Made by a program: the position numbers and the translations under genes
Part shown: piece after piece, positions 26,661 to 35,326 of the stretch
Layout: each line of letters begins with the position of its first letter
Numbering within the stretch: position 1 is the first letter of the stretch
The notes under the pieces: model-generated
What the model saw: only the letters and a program-made list of their open reading frames with translations
The model's database searches: none
What the model was told of the DNA's origin: nothing
NCBI GenBank assembly: GCA_024244665.1
Contig: JAAEOI010000058.1
Location: forward strand, 1 to 51,958
Direction: 5' to 3'
Origin: Bacteroidota bacterium
Lineage (GTDB): Bacteria > Bacteroidota > Bacteroidia > Bacteroidales > GCA-2748055
Length of the DNA stretch: 51,958 nt

Positions 26661-27941
26661 ATGAGTAATAAGGAGAATCCGGCACCAGGATATTTGGACA
26701 TGGAACTATTGCGTTTTACCACAGCAGGAAGTGTTGATGATGGTAAGAGCACACTGATCGGGAGATTGCTTTATGATTCCAAGGCCATTTTTGAGGACCA
26801 GATGGAACAACTTGAGTTGGCCAGTGAACGCAGGGGAGAGGAGCAGGTAAATCTTGCTCTCCTTACCGACGGTCTCAGGGCTGAACGTGAGCAGGGCATC
26901 ACCATTGATGTGGCTTACCGCTATTTTGCCACTCCTAAAAGGAAATTTATCATTGCCGATACACCTGGCCATGTCCAGTATACAAGGAACATGGTAACCG
27001 GTGCCTCCACCGCCAACCTGGCGATTATCCTGGTTGATGCACGGCAAGGAGTGCTGGAGCAGACTATTCGTCACTCCTACATCGCCTCCCTGCTGGGTAT
27101 TCCCCACATCCTGATCTGTGTGAACAAGATGGACCTGGTGGACTACAGTGAGGAGGTTTTTGAAGATATAAAGAAACAGTTCGATCCCTTCCGGGAAACC
27201 CTGAATCTGGCTGATGTTCGTTTCATTCCCATCAGTGCGCTCAAAGGTGATAATGTGGTTGACAGGGGGTCAAATACTCCCTGGTACACAGGTCAAACCC
27301 TTCTAGAGGAGCTGGAGACCATTGACATCAGAAGCGATTCTGACTTTGTAAACAGGCGCTTCCCTGTGCAGTATGTGGTCAGGCCCCAGCGCGAGGAGTT
27401 TCATGACTACAGGGGCTATGCTGGACGTATTGCCGGTGGTATATGGAAGCCGGGGGAGAAGGTTGCAGTATTACCGGGCGGCCTTGAAACCACCCTGGCA
27501 TCTATTGATACCATGACGGGATCGCTTGATGAGGCATACCCTCCGCAGTCAGTGACCTTCACACTGGCGCACGACATTGATATCAGCAGGGGGGACATGA
27601 TTGTCCCTGCAGATCAGAAGCCCAAAATTGCTCAGGAGATTGAACTGATGGTTTGCTGGCTGGGTGAAAAACCCATGTCCATTGGCGGGAAATATGTCAT
27701 CAGGCACACCACCTCTGAAATGCGGGGGATTATCCGGGAACTTGACTATAAGGTGAATATCAACAACCTGGAGCAGAACAGGGATGATAAGACTGTGGCA
27801 TTAAATGAAATAGCAAAGATCACCATTAAGACATCCAAGCCCGTCTTTTACGATTCCTACAAGGACAACCATATTACAGGGAGCATTATTATTATCGATG
27901 AGGCCTCCAACAACACGGTAGGAGCCGGGATGATCATTTAG
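26661..27941 (+). CDS. cysN: Sulfate adenylyltransferase large subunit CysN
   Basis: CysN is the GTPase subunit that drives ATP sulfurylase. The ATG at 26661 is chosen over a GTG at 26616 because the latter lies inside the heptamer repeat and adds residues unlike the family. The 426-residue product shows G1 GSVDDGKS at 23-30, TDGLRAEREQGITIDVAYRY (switch I), G3 DTPGH, and G4 NKMD, then elongation-factor-like beta-barrel domains. There is no C-terminal APS kinase fusion. Its last 8 bases overlap the convergent Nudix gene. Confidence 0.95.
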   Translation: MSNKENPAPGYLDMELLRFTTAGSVDDGKSTLIGRLLYDSKAIFEDQMEQLELASERRGEEQVNLALLTDGLRAEREQGITIDVAYRYFATPKRKFIIADTPGHVQYTRNMVTGASTANLAIILVDARQGVLEQTIRHSYIASLLGIPHILICVNKMDLVDYSEEVFEDIKKQFDPFRETLNLADVRFIPISALKGDNVVDRGSNTPWYTGQTLLEELETIDIRSDSDFVNRRFPVQYVVRPQREEFHDYRGYAGRIAGGIWKPGEKVAVLPGGLETTLASIDTMTGSLDEAYPPQSVTFTLAHDIDISRGDMIVPADQKPKIAQEIELMVCWLGEKPMSIGGKYVIRHTTSEMRGIIRELDYKVNINNLEQNRDDKTVALNEIAKITIKTSKPVFYDSYKDNHITGSIIIIDEASNNTVGAGMII

Positions 27942-28383
27942 TCCCTTCGCGCAGCATCCCGATTACGTCACCGATGATATCCCCATGGTCAAAGGCCAGC
28001 TCAGGAAGCCGGGTCAGGTCAAACCATTGTAAGGATTTTGCATCACTGTCAGCCACCGGTCTGCCCATCTCTTCTTTCCAGATCATAACAAATACCTGGG
28101 TAACGGTGCGCCCCCTGGGATCCCTGCCGGGTTTGTCGTAGGTCTCAAAACGGATCAATTCCCCGGCTTTGATTCCTGTCTCCTCCAGCAGCTCACGCCT
28201 GGCGGCCTCCTCAAAGGTCTCATCCATCTCCATGAAACCGCCGGGAAGTGCCCACATATCAGCAAAAGGAGCTTCTTTGCGTTCAATGAGCAGGATTTCG
28301 GGGACTCCTTCCAGCCTCATAACCGCCACATCTGCTGTCATCGCAGGCCTGGCATAATCGTAACAATATTTTTTACTTTCCAC
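27934..28383 (-). CDS. Nudix hydrolase
   Basis: Nudix enzymes split nucleoside diphosphates linked to another group. The 149-residue protein carries a complete Nudix box from Gly49 to Ile71 (G-x5-E-x7-REL-x-EE-x-GI), preceded by MWALPGG. The start is a GTG at 28383; no ATG fits the N-terminus. The DYARPAMTADVAVM opening is like ADP-ribose or NADH-type Nudix proteins of Bacteroidota, but the substrate cannot be fixed. It converges on cysN with an 8-base overlap and lies 22 bases after the C40 gene, with which it may be cotranscribed. Confidence 0.9.
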   Translation of the reverse strand: MESKKYCYDYARPAMTADVAVMRLEGVPEILLIERKEAPFADMWALPGGFMEMDETFEEAARRELLEETGIKAGELIRFETYDKPGRDPRGRTVTQVFVMIWKEEMGRPVADSDAKSLQWFDLTRLPELAFDHGDIIGDVIGMLREGTK

Positions 28384-28405
28384 TTTTCAGAATTTAAGGG
28401 CCGTA

Positions 28406-29185
28406 TTATCGTAAGGACTTCACTACTCTCAGTTGATGAGTGTACTTCTCTTTCTCAGCGCAATAGATGCCCTGCTGGTCCAGTTTGTCGATGCGAACCT
28501 GGTCAGAGGCATGGATAATCCTCCCATCATCCAGGACCATCCCCACGTGGGTAAACTCTTCCTCTCCATTGTGAAAGAATGCCAGGTCCCCCTTTTGCGC
28601 TTCATGAATAAAATTAGTGGTAATTCCTAGTTCTGCCTGTGCGATGATTGAGTGCGGTACAGCTTTGCCAGACGATCTGCAGAGCATTTGCACCAGCCCT
28701 GGTGCATCAAATCCAAATCCACACCTACCCCCGTGAAGGGCGGGGATGGAGAGTAACAGATTTCCAATTTTCTCAAGATCGTTATCTTTTCCGGGTACAA
28801 TCCAACCTTCACTGCTTACCATCTCAAACCGGTGTTTATCCTGGGTAATCATTATTGACCCGGATCCCTGCCAGACAGAACCGGCAGGAAGAAGCAGGGG
28901 ACGGACATGAAGCGTATCAAGGACTGTGACAGAGGGGTAGATTACCATCATCTCATCAGTTTTCCTGCCTTCTGAGGCCCATTCAGCCCCTTCAGCGGCA
29001 TGGAAGCCCTCACCGGGCACCCAGCCCTCAGAACCGCCAGGATCAACTTCTATGCGGCGCCAGGGTCCTTCTGATTCAATAATGGTAAAACTCTCGCCAA
29101 ACAGGGCCTGTGAAATCATTTCGGACTGGTGGGTGGCTTCCTTCCTGATGGGTAGAAAACCCTGGTATGATACTCCTTTGGTCAT
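28406..29185 (-). CDS. C40 (NlpC/P60) family protein lacking the catalytic cysteine
   Basis: The family cleaves D-gamma-glutamyl-diamino acid bonds in peptidoglycan peptides. The 259-residue product has SH3-like domains (about 1-130; VPGEGFHA, EGWIVPGK) and a C-terminal NlpC/P60 domain with THVGMVL (His213), IIHASDQVRID (His225) and GDLAFF intact. At the nucleophile site, where the family has DCSG, it reads DAPG at residues 160-163, so the cysteine is Ala161. A Cys155 lies nearby in GGRC. No secretion signal is seen. The ATG at 29185 is chosen because the upstream TTG frame runs into the promoter box at 29234-29241. It may be a binding protein rather than a peptidase. Confidence 0.85.
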   Translation of the reverse strand: MTKGVSYQGFLPIRKEATHQSEMISQALFGESFTIIESEGPWRRIEVDPGGSEGWVPGEGFHAAEGAEWASEGRKTDEMMVIYPSVTVLDTLHVRPLLLPAGSVWQGSGSIMITQDKHRFEMVSSEGWIVPGKDNDLEKIGNLLLSIPALHGGRCGFGFDAPGLVQMLCRSSGKAVPHSIIAQAELGITTNFIHEAQKGDLAFFHNGEEEFTHVGMVLDDGRIIHASDQVRIDKLDQQGIYCAEKEKYTHQLRVVKSLR

Positions 29186-29233
29186 AGTAACTAATCTGAT
29201 GGACTTGTTGGAGCTTAATGCCCCAATGTTGAA

Positions 29234-29241
29234 CAAAAATA
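29234..29241 (-). promoter_or_regulatory. Candidate -7 box of the C40 gene (TATTTTTG)
   Basis: On the minus strand this reads TATTTTTG, an exact TAnnTTTG match. Transcription would start near 29228, giving a leader of about 43 bases to the ATG at 29185. The position excludes the TTG at 29236 as a start codon. Confidence 0.5.
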
Positions 29242-29273
29242 CAATGTAAGGGTTAAAAGTTAAAAAGAACTCC

Positions 29274-29281
29274 TATTTTCA
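29274..29281 (+). promoter_or_regulatory. Candidate -7 box of the 7TM-HD gene (TATTTTCA)
   Basis: TATTTTCA matches TAnnTTTG at six of eight positions and ends four bases before the ATG at 29286. It is the fourth case in the window of a -7-like box abutting a start codon. The match is weaker than the others. Confidence 0.3.
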
Positions 29282-29285
29282 CTTC

Positions 29286-31358
29286 ATGAACTGGATTAAA
29301 GGCATTATCAGGTTCTGGAAATCCATCCAGATCATCCTCCTTTACCTTGTCAGTATCCTGCTTGTTTACTTCATGTTCCCACGTGAGGGTAAATTTCAGT
29401 ATGAGTATTCCAAGAACAAGCCATGGATGCATGAAACCCTGGTGGCTCCTTTTGATATTCCCATCTATAAATCCGAACAGAAGGTGCAATCGGAGCGGGA
29501 CAGCCTGCAACGAAATGCACACCTCTATTTTTTTCACGATTCACTGGTGGGTAATAACATGGTCTCCACCTTTGATAGCGATTACAACAACCTTGTATCG
29601 TCCATGGGGATTGGTGCATATGTTACTGATTCCTGGTCGGTGACAGGTAGGATGATCTCGGAGACCCTGCGTGAAATCTATGAGAAGGGGATCATCGAAC
29701 GTCACCCGGTCCTGGAGGGGAGGGAGCTTGAACTGCTTCCGGTGATGGTGGTCAGGAATACCATGGCAAAGGAGAGAAGGTACCGTGAATTTTATTCTGA
29801 AAGAACAGCATATGAATACCTGATCAGTGAGATCAGTGAGGTGAATCCGGGATCTCTGGCCGTTCTTAACAACCTTACCCTGAATAATTACCTTCAGTCC
29901 AACCTCTTCTATGATGAGCAGATGACCTCAATGGTCAGGCAGTCAAACCTGGAGGGCCTGACCATAACCCAGGGGATGGTACAGGCAGGCCAGCGTATCA
30001 TTGCCAGAGGTGAGCTGGTATCAAATAACAAGTTTCAGGTGATCGAATCTCTTCGCAGGGAGTTCGAGTCCAATCCCAATGTGGGGAAAAACTACCTGGT
30101 GGTTTATCTCTGCCAGTTCCTGCTGATCACCATGATATTCCTGGCACTCTACTGGTTTATCTACTACTTCAGGAAGGATATCTTCTCCAGCAGGCGACAG
30201 ACCTTCTTTACACTGGGGCTGATCGTAATAATGGTTGGGCTTACAATGGCTGCCTCCACCAATGATGCAGTGAGTGTATATGTGATCCCCTTTGTGCTGG
30301 TTCCCATATTTCTGAAGACATTTTTTGATATCAGGTATGCCCTTTTTGTGCACATGATCACCTTGCTGCTGGCAGGATTCTGGGTTCCCAACAGCTATCA
30401 GTTTGTCATGATGAATTTCCTGGCCGGACTGGTGGGCCTGTTCAGCATGCGCTCATACTATAAGCGTGGGATCCTTTTTTATACGGCCACCTATATTTTC
30501 GCCACCTATGCACTGGTTTATATCTTTCTTTCCCTTATGCAGGAGGGTGATATTCACAAGGTTAACTGGATTACCATCTTGTGGATTGGTGGGAACGGAC
30601 TTCTGATACTGACCAGTTATCCCCTGGTTTTTCTCATAGAGCGGATGTTCGGGTTCCTTTCCGACGCCACACTCTTTGAGCTTTCGGATACTAACCAGCC
30701 CCTGCTGCGAAAACTGGCTGAGAAGGCTCCCGGGACATTCCAGCACTCAATGCAGGTGGCTACGCTGGCCGAGGAGGTGATACTCAAGGTTGGAGGGAAC
30801 TCCTTGCTGGTTAGAGCAGGAGCCATGTATCACGATATTGGCAAGATGGAGAGTCCTGAATATTTCATTGAGAACCAGCACGATGGGATCAATCCACATG
30901 ATGAGCTCGACTTCAGGACCAGCGCCCGGAAGATTTTTGATCATGTGATTAAGGGAGTGGAGCTTGGGAAGAAACACAAGCTTCCGGCGAGGATCATTGA
31001 TTTTATCAACACGCACCATGGAACCAGTACGGTTCAGTATTTCTACCGTTCCATGATTAATTCGAATCCTGGTGAGGAGGTGGATGTTGCCGAGTTTACC
31101 TACCCTGGACCAAAGCCTTTTTCAAAGGAGACATCGGTAATGATGATGGCCGATTCGGTGGAGGCAGCCTCCCGGACCCTGAAAACCTACACTCCTGAAT
31201 CAATCTCTGAACTGGTGGAAGGTATTGTGGAGCACCAGATAAGGGAAGAACAGTTTTCAGATTCCACCATGACCTATGGTGATGTTACTGCTGTTAAGGA
31301 GATCTTTAAGAACAGGCTCTCCAATATCTACCATTCCAGGATTGAGTATCCCGAATAG
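29286..31358 (+). CDS. 7TM-HD (PgpH-type) membrane phosphodiesterase, probable c-di-AMP hydrolase
   Basis: This 690-residue protein has one N-terminal membrane helix, a large extracytoplasmic domain (about 45-265), a block of about seven membrane helices (about 275-460) and a cytoplasmic HD domain. The metal-binding motif is seen at His487 (FQHSMQVA) and His516-Asp517 in YHDIGKME, with further histidines in INTHHGT. This architecture is that of PgpH, which hydrolyses cyclic di-AMP in Firmicutes; the same substrate is inferred here, not shown. It is divergent from the C40 gene, sharing a 100-base promoter region, and converges on the lolA-like gene with a 6-base gap. Confidence 0.88.
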   Translation: MNWIKGIIRFWKSIQIILLYLVSILLVYFMFPREGKFQYEYSKNKPWMHETLVAPFDIPIYKSEQKVQSERDSLQRNAHLYFFHDSLVGNNMVSTFDSDYNNLVSSMGIGAYVTDSWSVTGRMISETLREIYEKGIIERHPVLEGRELELLPVMVVRNTMAKERRYREFYSERTAYEYLISEISEVNPGSLAVLNNLTLNNYLQSNLFYDEQMTSMVRQSNLEGLTITQGMVQAGQRIIARGELVSNNKFQVIESLRREFESNPNVGKNYLVVYLCQFLLITMIFLALYWFIYYFRKDIFSSRRQTFFTLGLIVIMVGLTMAASTNDAVSVYVIPFVLVPIFLKTFFDIRYALFVHMITLLLAGFWVPNSYQFVMMNFLAGLVGLFSMRSYYKRGILFYTATYIFATYALVYIFLSLMQEGDIHKVNWITILWIGGNGLLILTSYPLVFLIERMFGFLSDATLFELSDTNQPLLRKLAEKAPGTFQHSMQVATLAEEVILKVGGNSLLVRAGAMYHDIGKMESPEYFIENQHDGINPHDELDFRTSARKIFDHVIKGVELGKKHKLPARIIDFINTHHGTSTVQYFYRSMINSNPGEEVDVAEFTYPGPKPFSKETSVMMMADSVEAASRTLKTYTPESISELVEGIVEHQIREEQFSDSTMTYGDVTAVKEIFKNRLSNIYHSRIEYPE

Positions 31359-31364
31359 AACGGA

Positions 31365-32024
31365 TTAATCAATAAGTTCGATTATCTCCGTGTTGGGGTA
31401 GGCCGTGGGGTCGAACCTGAACGTGGAATCCTCCAGCTTCTGACCTCCCCTGACCAACGTGAGGATCATGGTGTAGTTGATCCCCTCCTTATGTTTCAGT
31501 ACGAAGGCCTCCAGCTCCAAGGTTTTGGGATGGATAAACATCTTCAGCATCGAGTAGGGGCCGTTGACATCAAGGGGGTAGAGCTGAATCTCAACCTGCG
31601 GACTGCCCTTGAAAATCCTCTCTCCCATGAACTGGTATTTGAAGTCCTGCTGGTACGCCTTGATCGCCCTTATGGGGACGGCCTCCAGGTAGCCGGGATC
31701 ATTCGGGTCGGGGGTGCTCACATAGACCTCCTCTGTATCAGTATTCTGCGAGTAGAGTTTCTCTCCGTCGAAGTAGATGATGTACTCCTCAATCACCATC
31801 TTATAATGAAGGCCTTTCATCCAGATGGTGCCCTCTCCCTCGTAAGAACTCTCCTGCATGATATCTTCACGGATATAATCCATTCTGACCTCATAGCTCT
31901 CATTCGTTTTAAACTGCTCTGACACCCCATTCATATAGAGGTGGACCCTCTCATCCTGTGCGGTGATTGTTGAGAGGATACTGAGTCCTGCCATCACCAT
32001 AATCAATTTTCTGCTTGCTTGCAT
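31365..32024 (-). CDS. LolA-like outer membrane lipoprotein carrier protein
   Basis: The 219-residue product has a signal peptide ending near TITAQ and a single beta-rich domain with GEGTIWMKGLHYKMVIEEYI and YFDGEKLYSQN, the pattern of Bacteroidota LolA-like proteins that ferry lipoproteins across the periplasm. It lies 19 bases downstream of ftsK on the same strand; a LolA-like gene next to ftsK is a recurrent arrangement in the phylum. Sequence similarity to classical LolA is low, so the assignment rests on fold pattern and context. Confidence 0.78.
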   Translation of the reverse strand: MQASRKLIMVMAGLSILSTITAQDERVHLYMNGVSEQFKTNESYEVRMDYIREDIMQESSYEGEGTIWMKGLHYKMVIEEYIIYFDGEKLYSQNTDTEEVYVSTPDPNDPGYLEAVPIRAIKAYQQDFKYQFMGERIFKGSPQVEIQLYPLDVNGPYSMLKMFIHPKTLELEAFVLKHKEGINYTMILTLVRGGQKLEDSTFRFDPTAYPNTEIIELID

Positions 32025-32043
32025 GCTGACTGTATTAGCTTGT

Positions 32044-34425
32044 TCAGGATAATCCTTTCAAAATCTGTTCCAAACTGAATTCATCCTGGATCAGAACCTG
32101 CCTGGCCTTGCTTCCCTCGAATGGACCAAGGATCCCGGCTGCTTCAAGCTGGTCGACAATCCGGCCGGCCCGGTTGTAACCCAGGGAGAGCTTTCGTTGG
32201 ATCAGTGAGGTTGATCCCTGCTGATGCTGTATCACCAGCCTCGCGGCATCTTCAAACTTGTCATCCCGTTTGTCAAGGTCCACTTCCGGACCGCTGCTGC
32301 CCTCTTCTTCCACCGGGGTTAAAAGCATGGCGCTGGGATAGCCCCTTTGTTCACCAATAAAATCCGTAACCGACTCAATCTCAGGTCCGTCGATAAATGC
32401 ACACTGGAGTCTTATGGGTTCACTTCCGCTCAGGAACAGCATATCACCCCGTCCAATCAGCTGGTCGGCACCTGGCCCGTCAAGGATGGTCCTGGAATCG
32501 ATTCCGGAGGTGACCCTGAAGGCGATCCTGGCAGGGAAATTGGCCTTGATGACCCCGGTAATGATATTGGTGGTCGGGCGCTGGGTAGCTATGACCAGAT
32601 GTATACCGATGGCCCGTGCCAGTTGTGCCAGCCTCGAGATGGGATGTTCCACCTCCCGACCGGCGGTCATAATCAGGTCTGCAAACTCATCGATTACCAC
32701 CACAATAAAGGGGAGGTAGCGGTGCCCTTTATTGGGATTAAGTTTCCGGTTGATGAATTTATTGTTGTACTCCTTGATGTTCCTTACCTGTGCATTCTTA
32801 AGAAGGTTGTAGCGCTCATCCATCTCTCCGCAAAGGCTGTTCAGCGTATGGATCACCAGCTGGGTGTCGGTTATGATCGCCTCCTCCGATTCAGGCAGTT
32901 TTGCCAGGTAGTGCCTTTCGATCTTGCTGTAGAGCGAGAGTTCCACCTTTTTGGGATCGACCATGACAAATTTGAGCTGAGCGGGGTGCTTCTTATATAG
33001 CAGGGATGCGATTATGGCGTTCAGTCCAACCGATTTTCCCTGTCCGGTGGCCCCGGCAACCAGCAGGTGTGGCATTTTGGCCAGGTCAAAAACAAAAGTC
33101 TCATTAGAGATGGTCTTCCCCAGGGCGATGGCCAGGTCCATCTCCGAGTCCTGGAATTTCTTGGAAGCCAGGATTGATTTCATGGAGACCATCCTGGGAT
33201 TCTGGTTGGGAACCTCTATGCCGATGGTCCCTTTCCCCGGAATAGGTGCAATGATCCTGATGCCCAGTGCTGACAGGCTAAGGGCGATATCATCTTCCAG
33301 GTTTTTGATTTTAGAGATCCGGATACCCGGTGCAGGGACGATTTCGTACAGGGTGACGGTTGGGCCGATGGTGGCCTTGATCTTATCGATCTTGATGTTG
33401 TAATTACCCAGCGTTTCAACGATGCGATTTTTGTTGGAGATCAGCTCCTCGTTGCTTACAGTTGTGTCCCCATGGTCATACTCCATCAGCAAACTGAGGG
33501 GCGGGAAGCGGAACTTTGCCAGGTCGAGGGTGGGATCATACTCTCCCAGTGCACCTTCATCCGGGTTGATCTCATCCGGATTGATCCCCGAAACATCTTC
33601 CACCATCATCTCCACATCACTCCTTGGTTTCTCTTCAACCGGCGGGTCAATCACCTCTTCCTCTTTTGTGCTTACCACGAAGTGCTCCTCTTCCGGTATC
33701 ACCTCTTCCGGAATCTCTTCTTCCGGTATCACTTCTTCCATTGGGACCTGCTTTTCCTTGAGTATGGTGTCAACTCCGGAATCCGGGTTTTCGGCCTGCC
33801 CCTCATTTGAGGTATTCGGAAGTCTGATGTTCCTGTTTCTCAACCAGCCCAGAAAACCGGTGGAGAAGAGGATTAATGCTGAATAGAAGATGAGCAACAG
33901 GAAAATTGTTCCGGTATAACCAATACTGGCAAGGAGCCACCTGCTGATGAAATAGCCATGTGCCCCTCCCGGGCCGCTTCCCAGAATCCCGTTCCCGTTC
34001 CCGAACATTACCCCCAGGCTAACAGAGAGCAGGATCACGAGGATCACGCTGTTTTTCACAGCTTTCCATGCATTTACAAGTTTAATCCTGTAGAAAGCCA
34101 TGGCCCAGATCGCAAGGATGGCCGGAAAGAGAAAGCTGGCCAGTCCGAACCATTCGTTAATAAAAAGATTGGCAAGCCAGGCGCCCATTTTCCCTCCCTG
34201 GTTCTGCACCTGGATTTCAGGTCCTGAAAAGACCCTGGCCCATTCGAAATCCTGGTCTGTTTTCCAATTGATCAGGTAGGAAATAAATGAGAGCAGCATG
34301 AACAGCGCCACCAGGAGTAAAACAATTCCCATGGCATACCTGAACCTGTCGTCACGAAAAAATGCCACTACTGAACTGATGAAATCGACAAATCCGCTAT
34401 TTTTCTTCTTCTTCTTTTTAGCCAT
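32044..34425 (-). CDS. ftsK: DNA translocase FtsK/SpoIIIE
   Basis: FtsK pumps chromosome ends through the division septum and activates dimer resolution. The 793-residue protein has about four N-terminal membrane helices (30-190), an acidic linker with a direct repeat of EEVIPEEE (230-247), an alpha/beta ATPase with Walker A GATGQGKS at 458-465 and Walker B FIVVVIDEFADLIM, and a C-terminal gamma winged helix (LGYNRAGRIVDQLEAAGILG) for reading orienting sequences. It begins MAKKKKKKNS, a basic cytosolic tail. The linker is short compared with enterobacterial FtsK. Confidence 0.95.
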   Translation of the reverse strand: MAKKKKKKNSGFVDFISSVVAFFRDDRFRYAMGIVLLLVALFMLLSFISYLINWKTDQDFEWARVFSGPEIQVQNQGGKMGAWLANLFINEWFGLASFLFPAILAIWAMAFYRIKLVNAWKAVKNSVILVILLSVSLGVMFGNGNGILGSGPGGAHGYFISRWLLASIGYTGTIFLLLIFYSALILFSTGFLGWLRNRNIRLPNTSNEGQAENPDSGVDTILKEKQVPMEEVIPEEEIPEEVIPEEEHFVVSTKEEEVIDPPVEEKPRSDVEMMVEDVSGINPDEINPDEGALGEYDPTLDLAKFRFPPLSLLMEYDHGDTTVSNEELISNKNRIVETLGNYNIKIDKIKATIGPTVTLYEIVPAPGIRISKIKNLEDDIALSLSALGIRIIAPIPGKGTIGIEVPNQNPRMVSMKSILASKKFQDSEMDLAIALGKTISNETFVFDLAKMPHLLVAGATGQGKSVGLNAIIASLLYKKHPAQLKFVMVDPKKVELSLYSKIERHYLAKLPESEEAIITDTQLVIHTLNSLCGEMDERYNLLKNAQVRNIKEYNNKFINRKLNPNKGHRYLPFIVVVIDEFADLIMTAGREVEHPISRLAQLARAIGIHLVIATQRPTTNIITGVIKANFPARIAFRVTSGIDSRTILDGPGADQLIGRGDMLFLSGSEPIRLQCAFIDGPEIESVTDFIGEQRGYPSAMLLTPVEEEGSSGPEVDLDKRDDKFEDAARLVIQHQQGSTSLIQRKLSLGYNRAGRIVDQLEAAGILGPFEGSKARQVLIQDEFSLEQILKGLS

Positions 34426-34477
34426 TCTTTAAGGGTCGGTCTGACTTACTAATGTAATCATAACGGTACTTAGGTGG

Positions 34478-35167
34478 CTAATCTTTTGTAAACAGGTTGT
34501 TAATAATTCCTTCCATTGTTTCCCTGTTTACCGGCTTATACTCTTCCGGGATTGTAAATATTTCAGAATCAATAGCTTTATATTCTGATTTGCTGCATGA
34601 AAGGTCCATTTTTAACTTACTCAGCTGTATCCTGAACGCAGTGAGCGGGTGGTTGACAGTCAGGTAGGGTGTACTGATGTTGGGATGGCGCACTCTGATC
34701 TCACGGGTGCAGTAGATGTCAAATTGCTCATCTGATGTTTCCACCGCAATCCTTTCGGACAGGAACCCTCCGATACTGAGAGTGTCGCCGGTGTTGCGAA
34801 TTTTCATTTGATCAGGTTCCCGAATGCCTGCAGGCAATTCACCTGGCTCACCGGTATAGCATACATGTGTCCCAAAGAAATCGAGCAGGGTGGTGACCTG
34901 CCTCTTTTTCAGATCAGCAATCTGCACCAGGGTAAACTGACTGAAGAAACCATCTATCTTGGTGTAAACATGATGTTTTGTATAGAAAGCATCCATGTTT
35001 CCGGGCAGCATCTTTGTGGGGATGTCACCGGCTTTCTCTTCAAGGTATTCAATCTCGTAATTGAGGTAATGCGCATCGACCATGCCAGGGATGCTTTTCT
35101 CGCGGCTACAAGAGGTGAAAAATAATGAGATCAGGAGGGGATAGATAAGATAGTATTTCCTGGACAC
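34478..35167 (-). CDS. Hypothetical lipoprotein, unrecognised
   Basis: I do not recognise the family. The 229-residue product starts at a GTG and has a lipoprotein signal ending LFFTSC (Cys20), so it should be envelope-anchored. Past that it is mixed alpha/beta with DAHYLNYEIEYLEEKAGDI and a conserved-looking TLLDFFGTHVCYTGEP. It lies 52 bases upstream of ftsK on the same strand and could be cotranscribed with it. A TATATTCG box at 35194-35201 (minus strand) could be its promoter. Its similarity in layout to GLPGLI/DUF-type periplasmic proteins is only a guess. Confidence 0.7.
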   Translation of the reverse strand: MSRKYYLIYPLLISLFFTSCSREKSIPGMVDAHYLNYEIEYLEEKAGDIPTKMLPGNMDAFYTKHHVYTKIDGFFSQFTLVQIADLKKRQVTTLLDFFGTHVCYTGEPGELPAGIREPDQMKIRNTGDTLSIGGFLSERIAVETSDEQFDIYCTREIRVRHPNISTPYLTVNHPLTAFRIQLSKLKMDLSCSKSEYKAIDSEIFTIPEEYKPVNRETMEGIINNLFTKD

Positions 35168-35193
35168 AATTCAGCTGACTTTTGATTAGTCAA

Positions 35194-35201
35194 CGAATAT
35201 A
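35194..35201 (-). promoter_or_regulatory. Candidate -7 box of the lipoprotein gene (TATATTCG)
   Basis: Read on the minus strand this is TATATTCG, one mismatch from TAnnTTTG, placed 26 bases before the GTG start at 35167. No -33 element is evident. Confidence 0.35.
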
Positions 35202-35288
35202 CAAATTCCCTTCTCAAACCTATTACATAACACGCTCAATCATGTTAAAGAGCTTGCTTTTGTATGAATTCACGGTGTGGTAAATTTT

Positions 35289-35296
35289 TAGATTTG
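35289..35296 (+). promoter_or_regulatory. Candidate -7 box of arcC (TAGATTTG)
   Basis: TAGATTTG is an exact TAnnTTTG match 30 bases before the arcC ATG at 35327. It lies inside the longer reading frame that starts at 35264, which argues that the frame upstream of 35327 is not translated. Confidence 0.45.
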
Positions 35297-35326
35297 TATT
35301 TCATTGTCAAAAGAAAATACGATCTG

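Noticed and set aside
32347..33000. A 217-codon open frame on the plus strand opposite ftsK
   Set aside because: It lies wholly inside ftsK, has no family resemblance, and mirrors the conserved ATPase codons. Similar shadows lie at 33422-33886, 4188-4712, 17142-17687 and 3010-3459.
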